Origin: Membranipora membranacea
Lineage: Eukaryota; Bryozoa; Gymnolaemata; Cheilostomatida; Membraniporidae
Direction of reading: 5' to 3'
NCBI GenBank assembly: GCA_914767715.1
Contig: OU612068.1
Span: forward strand, 3,660,001-3,720,000
DNA: 60,000 nt
In this document: positions 29,742-40,225 of the stretch, one piece after another
Layout of the letters: every line of letters starts with the position of its first letter
Numbering within the stretch: the first letter of the stretch is position 1
Translations under genes and position numbers: made by a program
The notes under the pieces: model-generated
What the model was told of the DNA's origin: nothing
Seen by the model: only the letters and a program-made list of their open reading frames with translations
Databases searched by the model: none

Positions 29742-32725
29742 TTAAAGCAGCATTTCTGAAAATTTATTCTCAGTTTTCTCATATAAACTTTTGATGCAAG
29801 CTGACATGGTACATTTATCCTCTATTGTATAGAACTAGGCACAGCATAATAAAGGATTCCTTTGTTTACCAAATGTTGAAACAAAGGTAAATTAAAGGCA
29901 CTGATATGTGTAACTGTATAACAATGTGCCATTTGTATGATGAAGTATTAATGTGAGCCTGTAGGTAGTTATCACAGACCACCTCTCTGTTCACAAGAGA
30001 GGCTTAACTGAATCACCCCCAAGCAACTACAGGTCTCAATCCCTGCGAGTGAATTTGCCAGGTCTTCCAACCTGGCACCTGACTGACATGTTCTCTCACT
30101 CTAAGTATCCTGGAACCAACCCAAACTCTACAGCCATTTGCGTTTAAATTAACATTGGCAACAGTCACAAAATCAACAACCCTCTATAAGAATCTTCTAC
30201 ATGATACTGTATCCATACTCTTAAATATTGCATCATCATGGGCCGTACAGCACTGCCGGTTTGTGGGTTTGGACAGGTGATACTATACAATGACATCAGT
30301 GATTTCCAGACATACACAGTCAAGATGAAGGATTACACTAAAATGACTGATGGTGTAACAGATTCCTATTACAAACGGGTGAAGAACACAACAAAAAAGT
30401 TTCGGAACAATGCGTAAGTTAAATCAATGCAGCTTTATTTTTCACTGAAGAATTTTAGTGTGATCCACATCTTGAATTTGTGTGTTTGGAAGCGAATAAG
30501 CCAGACATTGTGAGATTGAGTCAAGTTGGCAATTTGTTGTTTCTGGATTTTTGCCGTTCCACTGGCATCTAGTTTTTATCATTTGTTCATAGTTTTTATT
30601 TATTAATATACATAGTAGTAAGCCTACAATTATGCTGGCCGAACAACAGTAGTCAATTTTTATCCAAACCAAATTTAATCACACTTAGACACAACCATAA
30701 ATTTGGGAGACTTCAATTCCGACTGCAAATAACATTTGTGATTTATTTCTGTTCCAAGGACAACTCCTTGTTTGAACTATGGCACAGCTCCATCAATCAG
30801 TATAGTAAGCATGATTCATAAGACAAGACACCATTGTCGAGCAATGGAAGCCTGGCTTTGAATTGCTAGTTCTACGTCAAAACAACTAAAAAGTTCCGAC
30901 AGTTGTCAAATGCCATTATTGTATTTTCTATGTCTTGTGTTGTCAGCATAGCACATGTCTAAGGCCAAACGTGTAGTCAGTTTCAGTTCTCAGTTCCATG
31001 AGGTAAATTTGTTTGATTGATACAATTGCGGCATGCTTTCAGTGGCTCTCATTCTACCTATAAAATTCCGCTTGCTGATACCCATTAGGTTTATAAAGAA
31101 ATTCAACAGAGAATTACTCTGAATTTGTTTACCTGAATGGAGATAGTTATCTCCCTTAGTTTTCAAATTGATCTATCTGTACATCTTGATGACAATGGAT
31201 TAGACACAAAATCCCATAATTACTCCCTCCGAAAACACTAATGCAATGGCAGATTATTATCTCGAGCTATTTACACATCAAGGCATTCTGAGTTGTGTTA
31301 TTTGATAAGTCTGTGTCATGGTCTAGGTAAGAGAATTCAGTCGATGAGATGATCTCATCATTGCCAGCTACGACTACCATCATGTTGTGTGGATTGTTGG
31401 GTTATTGTTTAGCTAACGTGTTGGTTCTTGGCTAGGCTAGACACCATGGTCGAACAATAAAAGCCTGTCTTTGAATTGCTAGTTCTTTGTCAAAAACCAT
31501 AAATTTTTAACAGTTGTTAAATGCCAAATATTGTAATTCCTATTTTTATGTCTTGTGTTGTCATCGTAGCACATGTTTTAGGCCCTCAAAATATAGTTTT
31601 TGGAGGTTTTTTTTACAAAAGTACATGAATTTTCTTAGATTTTTTTTGTTATGTCAACTAATACTATGCCATTGACTATGTGTGTTAAGTTACAGACCTC
31701 TAGCTATAGTAAATCACCATGAGGTCCAGTGTGGTCCAGTTTTTTTCCCATTTTTACCCAAAAAATGTAAAGTTTCTCATGTCTATGAAAACTTATTTTT
31801 ATACCTTCAGGGTATCTCCTCCTTAATTGCATCTGCATGAAAATATTGTAATAACAAATATTGCCAATATCTGAAATCTATATCCTTGTATTCTGTGTTG
31901 GCTCTGATAGTTAGTTGGAGTTATCAGCTACTTATAGTTAGCAGTTATCAATTACCATTAGGCTAGAATCCCTTTTCACTATGCGGCTCATCCTGGAAAC
32001 CCTTGGGAAAATACCTCACTGACCAATCATCCTAATGATTGATAGGTCATTATGTCATTCAGCCGGGTTCTTTGAGTGAAGGCTGTTTCAGTCTTGACTT
32101 TAATCAAGCTTCTTGTGCAAATTTTGTTTTTCTGTTTCAGGTTAAGAGGGAGAGTTTGAATCACTGATCGCAGATTCTCTGTCTACAAAATCTACAGCTA
32201 TTTATGAGAAGTGTTTTGATGATTACTCGATTACGATTACTTTTGGAGGTATGTATAGAGAAGAGAACATAACAAAGGTGCTCTCTTAATAGCCAGTATG
32301 TTGCCTCTGATCAGCGCTGTATCCAAGGATTTTCGCAGAATATGCAGGAGGGATGCTGTAGCGCCTTTCAGCATTGGGGATAGGGGGCCTCTTCAAGAAA
32401 AAAATTCAGGAGGGGAGGCTATGAGGCATTTCAACCAACTTTGGCCTCAGGGACTAACCTTGTATTAACAATGCAATGAGGGAGATCATTCATGAGCCGA
32501 ACCAAATTATTTCTTTTCTGCGCTAAAAATTCTCTTGTCATAAGAAGAGGGGCAAAACCATTTTTGAGTGACCCAAAAACAGATGATGACAAAGCTTATC
32601 AGACGAAGAAAACATGTAGTTCTTAGAAGTTACACACTTTAAAGTGTAAAAATTCAACAAGATCCCATATTCTTGCAATTGAAATTATCAGAATTTAGCA
32701 GTGAATTTCATCAGCCAGGTTTAAT
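29742..32725. other. Intergenic stretch without a supported gene
   Basis: It contains a possible orphan exon at about 30239-30412 on the plus strand (MGRTALPVCGFGQVILYNDI..., ending at GC|GTAAGT) that I cannot place in a gene. It also holds a pair of direct repeats of about 140 bp (30827-30966 and 31440-31577; shared TTTGAATTGCTAGTTCT and TATGTCTTGTGTTGTCA). A short open segment at about 32148-32248, ending in a GT donor whose phase fits the fibrinogen-related exon at 37790, is seen but has no recognisable homology. Confidence 0.4.
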
Positions 32726-33006
32726 TCACTATGGTTCCATGGATCGATTATGTAAGGATTTCGGTAGTAATCGCCCCATGGAAATGGCATTAAAGTCAAA
32801 TTCCGATTGTGACGAATGACTTTTTGGACGCGTATATCCAAACCGTGTTTATTCGTGGCTGAATGGTTAGTGGTTCAATGGTTCAAATCTCGGCCGCGGC
32901 ATGTTCTTTTCATGTTTTTCCCATCATGGGAATGGTTAGAATCCACTGGATTCTAACCATTCGAAATTGGAGTGAACCACAAAATCGACCCATGGAACCA
33001 TAGTGA
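32726..33006. mobile_element. 281-bp MITE with tRNA-like interior and internal hairpin
   Basis: Inverted ends of 24 bp with one mismatch (32726-32749 and 32983-33006; TCACTATGGTTCCATGG). Inside, GTGGCTGAATGGTTAGTGG and GGTTCAAATCTC resemble polymerase III A and B boxes. A perfect 13-bp hairpin follows near 32933-32961 (TGGTTAGAATCCA and its complement). Confidence 0.7.
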
Positions 33007-33429
33007 TTATTACACAAGGGACTATTAATAAATTATTATTTGTAGAACCCAAAGACACATTTAGATCTCTACGAATTCAACCATTCACATGAAAATATTG
33101 CTGTTGAATTTTTTCTTTTTTGGATGGAAGCATATTGACACTTGTTTCAATGATAACAGTGTCCCTTGGGTCACAAATAATGCCTCAAAGGTCCTTTTAA
33201 AGACAAAAGGATATGCTAAGGGCGGAAGTTATTTTTTTCTTTCAGAATATTGATGATATTCAATTGATACTTATATGCACTATATTTGCCAGGTATACAT
33301 ATGTGAGGTTATAATGTCCCATTAATATGGAATGTGACGCAAGGGGGACACATAGGCGACTATTATATAAAAAACATTAGAATAGGCAGATTTGTGTGCC
33401 ACCATCTTAGTCTATATTCATGTCAATCT

Positions 33430-35420
33430 ATACATCCTAGTTATAGGCCAGAAGCAGCTATAGCATAAGTTGTTATGGCACGGACAATATTTGATGGCAG
33501 GATACTGATCACGTTTTATACTTCATTGGTGTATGTTCTGTAAAATTCACTGGGTGTACCCTGTTGTAGTGGTCATATTTAGAAATTAAAAGGTGTTTTG
33601 TTTTGGCATTATATGTGTGGGGAAATAACTCCTATTCTGTGTAGACTCACTAATCTAATCATCAGGGAATTCCAGGTTGAAATTGCATTGTGGGATTTGA
33701 TGACATGGCAATTAATTCACGAAGTAAACTTGTAGAGAAGTCTGCTCGTATCAGACCAGCACAAATTGAAAAATTTCAATTGAATTATGTCAAACTTCTT
33801 ATGGGACTAGTATGATATTGTATGGTCTTAAGACCACTGTCTTGGGGCAATTACAAACAACATTTTTATGTTTCAATTGCCTCTTATGTCATTTTTCGGC
33901 TGGATATATTTTGCATAACACATGAGCAAAGAGTTCAATGAGTGCCTCACCTTTCAGCAAAGAAACCCAACTGTCAGAGTCTGAAAAACTTAGATATGCC
34001 AGCTTCGCATACTTTCCTAACATGGTAATGACATGATATGGGGATATGCGGTAGCGCTGTCTCTCACCAACCACCTCATGCAATGATAAAACATACACAA
34101 TGTAGAACCCAGGACTATAGTCTTGACTTGTGTCATTTGCATCGAACTCTACTTGACTTCCCACTAATCACATATCGATAGCGTGAATATTTGGGATATG
34201 CAGTAGTGCTGCGGCTGACCTCTTGACACACTTTTTTCCTACATCTAATTTGTCTCACATCTAGGCTGCTATTTGTCTTGTTCTCATTGAGATGTAGTGC
34301 TGTCGCTGACCACCTTTAAAAATGATGTGATAGAATATCTTGTTAAAATCATACATATAGTCATGTTTCCTGCTGACCATATTAATCACTTAACATTTCA
34401 CTTACCTAACCGATTGTGAAGAAAATTGCAGGTATGCTGCCGCGCTGCCGCGCTGCCGCTGACATGATTGCTACAAAAGGGTACACTCTCAGTTTTAGAT
34501 TCAGCACGTTGTTCTACCCTAGATATACCCTTGTTTAAAACTCGATACATTTCAATTATTATAAGCAATTTTGAGAAAAATTGCGATATGCTGCCGCGCT
34601 GCCGATCTTCCGCTGACATGATTGCTACGACTGGGTACACTAGACCAAGTTTGGTCCATTTGCCTGCATTCCGAGTGGCTTCCAATCCACTGGTCGGCGT
34701 GACCAGTGGATCGGGAGCAAAAGGCATGCAGGCAATTGGATCACACTTGTTCTAGGTTACACCCTTATTTCTTTATATCCAGCACGTTATTATACCCTTG
34801 AAACACCTTTAATTTAAACTCTTAATATTTCACTCATTGAAAGCAATTTTTAGAGGAAATGAGGATATGCTGCCGCGCTGCCGCTGACATGATCACTACA
34901 ACTGGGTACACCCTTGATATTGGATTCAGCTTGTTGTTCCTCCCTAGAAACACCTTTTATTGAATTCTTAACATTTCACTTATTATATGCAATTTTGAGA
35001 AATATTGCGGATATGCTGCCGCAAGACAGTATCATACTAACCTCATAAAGATCTGACATTATACTTATTGAAAATTTTTAATTTGTCCTGATCTATCACG
35101 AGCAGACTTCTGCAAGTTTACTTGGTAAATAAATTGGCAAGTCAACAAAATCCCCACAATGCAGTTTCAATCTGGAATTCCCTGAAGATTAGATTAGTAA
35201 TATTACACAGAATAGGAGTTATGTCCCCACACATAAAATGCAAAAACAAAACACCTTTTAATTTCTAAATATGACCACTACAAGTGGGTACACCCGGTGA
35301 ATTTTACAGAAGAAAGATCAATGAAGTATAATATGCGATCAGTTTCCTGCCATCAAAAATTGTCCGTGCCATTTTTTTATAGAGCAGTTACAGCTAGGCT
35401 GCTTCTGGCCTATTAATGAA
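33430..35420. mobile_element. 2-kb element with terminal inverted repeats of about 400 bp and an internal repeat array
   Basis: The arms at about 33430-33840 and 35030-35420 are imperfect inverted copies (left ATGGCACGGACAATATTTGA, right complement ATGGCACGGACAATTTTTGA; also TATAGGCCAGAAGCAGC). Between them an irregular array repeats a core GATATGCTGCCGCGCTGCCG-type motif with CTGACATGATTGCTAC (near 34435, 34590, 34868 and 35015). It is interrupted by a small hairpin insertion at about 34645-34745. A 91-codon minus frame at 33889-34164 has no recognisable homology. It resembles foldback-type elements. Confidence 0.65.
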
Positions 35421-36373
35421 AATCAAAAGTATAAATGTCACTGCACCTGATTTCAGTATGAAGATTATCAAGTCTTAGTGTCACCATATTTTGTGATCTT
35501 TCTTGTCTCGTCTGCCACAACACTGAAAATAATCTGCAAATTTGCAATTATACCTTTGAGTAAATAAATGGTTTGTTGAATGTGGGGATACAACATACAG
35601 TGGTGCGCGTACCACTGCACAACACACAGGTCTTCAGCTAGAAACCATGAGTCAAACGCTGTTTCGAGGCCTTCTCTAGTACAACCTCCTCATGGCCGGC
35701 CCCAGCAGCATGAAGCCACCCCTGTGTGTTGCTGAGCATCTCAATCAATCTCATCGATCCCTCAGTGCATTTTGTCAGTTTCGGTGGTTTGACATAATTG
35801 GTGTGTTTACGCTGTTGCGCAACCAGGGAGGCTGCCAACTCTTCATTGTTTCAGTGCAACAATGTTCGCCCCATCACTCTCATGCTTATACTCTAAGCCA
35901 AACCAGTGCAGGGAGGTTTGCTTTCCATCAACTCATCGGCGCAAAGTCGCTATCGTCAAGGCACCCGCCCCACGTGCCACTCGTTCGCTACTCAAATTCA
36001 CCACATTGAGCATAGTACAACTCATACACAAGTCAGAGAGATGACTTGTTTGCGCTACAGCCAGTGGGCTGACTGTGATTTCCTGTCTCGCTCTGCCTGC
36101 CTTTTATGCGAGGGCCAAGCTTTTAATCCTATGTTTGTAAAACCTTAGATCTAACTCAGACTCACTTTGATTTTCACTCTGCAGAGATTAAACTACTTTA
36201 ATTTGAGTATTAAAGGCATAATCTTGCTTAGCCTTCTACCCCAAGCAATTTGCTTATCATCACTTAATCCCCTCATTCTAATCCTTACAAGGATTATAAC
36301 AAAAGGAATTAAATGCTGGCCAACTCCACAAAACAAAGTGAGTGTGTTAAACCCCAGCTTACAAGTAATAGGA
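35421..36373. other. Stretch without a supported gene, possibly 3' tail of the R2-like element
   Basis: Overlapping short open frames occur on both strands at 35640-36180 but none is recognisable. The part from about 35590 is richer in GC than its surroundings and lies downstream (minus strand) of the R2-like ORF, so it may be the element's tail. Confidence 0.35.
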
Positions 36374-37312
36374 TTACTTAGCTTTTGTCTTCACACAGTG
36401 CTGTTGCCATATCCATGCAGATGCGCTTTCTGCCTCATGTACTATGCTTTTTGTGGCTTGTTTGAGTGCTCTTCCTGAAAGCCCAACTCTGGTCAGAAAT
36501 TTGGTAGCTGATCTAGCCATGAATCCACGGCAGCCAACTTCCACTGCGAATAATTCGCAATTCCAACCTTTGTCTTGGCATTGTGTGACCAGATCTTCGT
36601 ATCTTGTCAGTTTTCTCTCATGCGCATATGAGAGATTTTCTTCCCAAGGCACCGTCAATTCCATCAGTATTAGTGCTTTTTCTTTGTCAGACCAAACAAT
36701 TAAGTCTGGTCTTTGGTTCGTGATCACAATATGCTGTGGCATGCTGAGCTGCTCTGTGAGGTCGCATCTCACCTGCCATTCTCCGCTGTTCATCAATCCC
36801 TTTTTGCGCAAAATCTTTTCACGCGCTTCACCACCAGCATTAGCATATTCACACTTCTCCGTGACATATTTACACAACACTTTCAGGACTTGATTATGCC
36901 TATACGTGTATCTTCCCAGGCTCTGTTGGCAATTCGACAGTATATGTCGAAGTGTGCCCTTAGCCGAGCACTCGGCGCATTTCGAGTTCTCGGTAAAATT
37001 CCAGCGTTCCAGGTTTGCCGGGGTCGGTAGTTGATCATAAGCTGCACCAACCAGAAAGCTGATCCTTTGTGGCTCCATCGACCACAATTCTGTCCATTTG
37101 AGCTGACGCTGCTCAACAGACTCCCAACAAGTCCACCTGCCTTGTTGGGCTTGGCCTACAGCTTGTGTCTGGCGGCGCTCCTCTTCCATCTTGCGCACCT
37201 CATCAACTACCATCTCCCGTCTAACCTTTGGGCTTTCCTTTGAGAACCACCGGTTTGCTTCCCAGTGGTGGTAGTGGTGGAACAGATGCAGAAATCTTGA
37301 CACTAATCTCAT
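36374..37312 (-). CDS. C-terminal fragment of an R2/NeSL-like site-specific retrotransposon protein (zinc knuckle + restriction-like endonuclease)
   Basis: An open frame of 312 codons. Around residues 110-130 it carries CAECSAKGTLRHILSNC, a C-x2-C-x7-H-x4-C knuckle. About residues 205-235 carry a PD-(D/E)xK-type nuclease signature: RPDLIVWSDKEKALILMELT, then PWE and a downstream Lys in HERKLTRY. This knuckle followed by a restriction-like endonuclease is the known C-terminal order of R2/R4/NeSL-class non-LTR elements. The reverse-transcriptase domain that should precede it is not found upstream (right of 37312), so the copy is 5'-truncated, as is common for target-primed insertions. The frame itself is intact, suggesting a recent insertion. 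The true start codon is not defined. Confidence 0.75.
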   Translation of the reverse strand: MRLVSRFLHLFHHYHHWEANRWFSKESPKVRREMVVDEVRKMEEERRQTQAVGQAQQGRWTCWESVEQRQLKWTELWSMEPQRISFLVGAAYDQLPTPANLERWNFTENSKCAECSAKGTLRHILSNCQQSLGRYTYRHNQVLKVLCKYVTEKCEYANAGGEAREKILRKKGLMNSGEWQVRCDLTEQLSMPQHIVITNQRPDLIVWSDKEKALILMELTVPWEENLSYAHERKLTRYEDLVTQCQDKGWNCELFAVEVGCRGFMARSATKFLTRVGLSGRALKQATKSIVHEAESASAWIWQQHCVKTKAK

Positions 37313-37789
37313 TATACTAAAATTATGGCATGGAATTTAAGTTGTGAATGTCCAGTGCATCTCAACCCTCTCAAAAAAATGGCCTTGCCCATAAAACAAA
37401 TTATGTGCATGCAGGTTTTTTGGAAGGTTGTGACGAAGTGGCCATCCTACTAATAGATTAACTGAAAACTTTAAGGTGAGCAGCAATAGGACACTTAAAT
37501 GCCACTTATGTCTCCTCTTCCTCAATCAAACAACATTCATTGCTCCACTTTGTGTATCAACTATAATTATTACTCACAGAATGTTTAATTATTTACCACA
37601 TAGAGAAGACTTCCTTGAGTAGTAAATGTTAGCTAGAGCATATTATGGCTAGCAGGAGTGAAAGAGAGTTGGTAAATTTTAGCTATTAGTTTTAATTTGC
37701 TGTATCAGGTGCGTGATAAGGCAAGCTTTCCTCCCTATTATAAATAATATTTTTATTAAGTGTAATATTTTTTTGGTTATTTTCCACAG

Positions 37790-38689
37790 GTACAGATATC
37801 ATAGCACAAATAACCTCTTCCTGCTCCGATTGTAGCCTCAGGTTCAAAATGTGGGATGAGGATGGTAATTATGGCTGGGCGGAGTACAACGAGTTCTCCG
37901 TGGCTAACACTCTCGCTAAAACACTAAGTCTAGGTAAGTCAAAAATGTATAGAAAGGCAGAGGTGTTATAATGTGTACAGAAAGGATACTCACCATGTGG
38001 CTGCATTCACGATAAATTATTTTCTGAAATCGATAGATAATTCTTTTCAACCCACATCACACTCGCCAGCATCAAAACTGCCTAGCTCAGGCTAGATACC
38101 TGGCCCACACAACACTTTCAACAAAATTGCTGTCAAATTAGCCCAAACTTTATCTAAATTTCTGCCGAATCAGTGGAAAACCATCTCTCGTCTTGTTACT
38201 AGAGATCATTATTAATAATTTACAGGAGCTCTGGTGCGTGGAAATGTCGGTGATGGAATGGAGCATCAGAGGGGCCGACACTTTTCTGCATCACCGTGTG
38301 ATTGGGATACATAAAGTCCTTACAATATCAGGGCAAACAGTGTTGAGTAGATGGGCCCAGTAGACAAAGTTAACAACATTTCAACTGTAGCCAGGAACTC
38401 TCTCGGCACAGCTCTGTAACGCAATACCAGAAAACTGTAGTTTTTTTCAGCTGTTTGCTGGTCAGCTGGAGCAGCATATTGATAATATGACATCTGAAAG
38501 GTCATATATATACCGGTGTTTAATTTGATTACAGGTCCTTGGTGGCATTACTATACTGGCAAATCATTTGTACTGAATGGAAAGACAAACCAATATGCCA
38601 TACAATGGTCAGCGTGGAAAGTTGGGGGGCCAACTAGAGTTATATACAGAATGGAAATATATTATAAATGTAAGGGAGCATCAGCCTAA
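37790..38689 (+). pseudogene. Fibrinogen-related domain (FReD) exons, incomplete and probably degenerate
   Basis: Exon a (37790-37933) reads TDIIAQITSSCSDCSLRFKM, then WDEDGNYGWAEYNEFSV, matching the middle of FReDs (the I-x-x-L-T...LR...D.G....AEY..F.V pattern). Exon b (from 38226) continues GALVRGNVGDGMEHQRGRHF, then SASPCDWDT and a stop with no good donor. A phase-compatible donor exists at 38297/38298 (CCGT|GTGATT). Exon c (38535-38689) gives GPWWHYYTGKSFVLNGKT, then IQWSAWK and YRMEIYY before a stop, the typical FReD ending. The NCA segment and calcium-site residues between b and c are missing, and no N-terminal FReD exons were found upstream. I infer a decayed or partially assembled gene; a missed micro-exon is the alternative. 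Confidence 0.55.
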
Positions 38690-40168
38690 CATATTGGTGA
38701 ATGAACGGAGTTATTCGACGAATTACATCTCGCTTTGAGATTCTGCTTTGAATACACATATTGTTTTAGCTGGCATATCCTACAATGACCCATGATAATC
38801 TTTTGAATTATTAATCTGTTATTCGAGTTCAAAGTGCAGGGGGTTTTAGTCCCAAAAGAGCTTGTACTGTAGTATTCTAGAACAAAGATTAAGTTGATGA
38901 ACAAAGAGTTGTTTAGGTTTGAATCATATGCTGTGAATCTCAGGGAATTTACTGGCAGACAACGGCGATTAAATAATGAGCTCCCTTTATTTGACAAGTA
39001 TCAGTGAAATATTTATATTTTTCACATACTATTACACAGTTGAACCCAAATTGACTCTCGTTTGGGGGAACCTAGTTATCAAATGATTTATAAATGTTTA
39101 TATGTATACGGCGTAATGAAAATAATAATCAATTGATAAGAAACGCTGATACCTTAAAACCTTAAACTCGTCAGATCAGTCATTAGAGAATATTATCATT
39201 CACGATTTTGAGGCATATTAAGTCTGCTGAAAAATACTTGTGGTGATTATATTTGGGCTTACTTGTACCTGTTTTGTTCATTAATTTGAAATCGAGTTGA
39301 TATAAATTATTTCCTCTCTGAGAAATATAATTATAATAACTCTGTTTCGCTAAGCTCCTAATTTTGTCACAGTGAGAAAGTTCAAGGATTGTCTCATCGC
39401 AAGGCTAATTTGCTGACGCAACCAAAGATTGATCATCAATCATCATAATATAGCACATTATAATGAGACAGTATCAATCTTGTTATGTCTAAAGACAAAG
39501 AGTTAAAAAAACTAACAATAGCTAAATAGCTAAATTAAATATTCACCCTTAGATTTGTATGTTAACAGAATCAAACTTTAATTGTTCGAAGGTAGGGCCA
39601 TTGTTGCAGTTGACACAACAGTCCATGATACATATTGATTTTGGCACATTGTAGCAATCAATATGAAATATTATAACAATAAATGTTCATTAGGTACTCA
39701 TTTTCATTTGAATAAAAAATACAAAATATGTGGAACTGTTATCCGTCATCTGAATTCAGAGCTTTGTGATGCAGTTTGTAAAAAGGGAACTCACAATATT
39801 ATGTTTGATCTTGACATTCAAATTTAACTTTTAGTCTCAATATTAACTACGCTTGACCAAGATGTTCAAGGTTGCATGATACAGGCTTGTACTGCCTAGT
39901 GCCCTTGCACTGCTGATGGATTATATGCAAGAATGTCCCACAATTTTGACAAAGTTTGGTAAATTTTAATAGAGAATAGATCACTATTATTTGTATTGTA
40001 TTGAATCGACACCATTCCGCCTGCATCTTGTATAAAAAAATCAATAACTAACCAGGCTGTGAATGATTAGGGTATTGTTATTCTTATTACTGTGTTGCAG
40101 CCAATAATTCAATTCTTCAGTGTTTGAATATCATAAAAATGTAGCTTAAGGCCACAGAGGCTGGAAAG
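38690..40168. other. AT-rich spacer before gene C
   Basis: No gene, RNA or clear element is recognisable. There are only short open frames with no family resemblance. Confidence 0.6.
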
Positions 40169-40204
40169 TATAACACCTGAAACCATCAGAGAGTCTGCTG
40201 TCGT
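40169..40204 (+). promoter_or_regulatory. Putative core promoter/5' UTR of gene C
   Basis: TATAA at 40169-40173 is followed by CACCTGAAACCATCAGAGAG and TCTGCTGTCGTC, then the ATG at 40226. It is the same block as upstream of gene B, with one inserted dinucleotide. No such block is seen upstream of gene D. Confidence 0.55.
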
Positions 40205-40225
40205 CTTAACGTCTTAAGTAAAAGT

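Noticed and set aside
30239-30412. Short frame MGRTALPVCGFGQ... ending at a GTAAGT donor as a gene
   Set aside because: No in-phase downstream exon could be found: joining to the open segment at 32148 gives the wrong phase or a stop.
32148-32248. Upstream exon of the fibrinogen-related gene
   Set aside because: The donor phase fits exon 37790, but the encoded sequence does not resemble the preceding part of an FReD, and 5.5 kb of transposons lies between.
35640-36148. Several overlapping frames of 60-105 codons on both strands
   Set aside because: They are mutually overlapping, unrecognisable, and likely within the non-coding tail of the R2-like element.
36444-37243. Plus-strand frames opposite the R2-like fragment
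   Set aside because: They are antisense shadows of the 312-codon minus frame with its recognisable knuckle and nuclease motifs.
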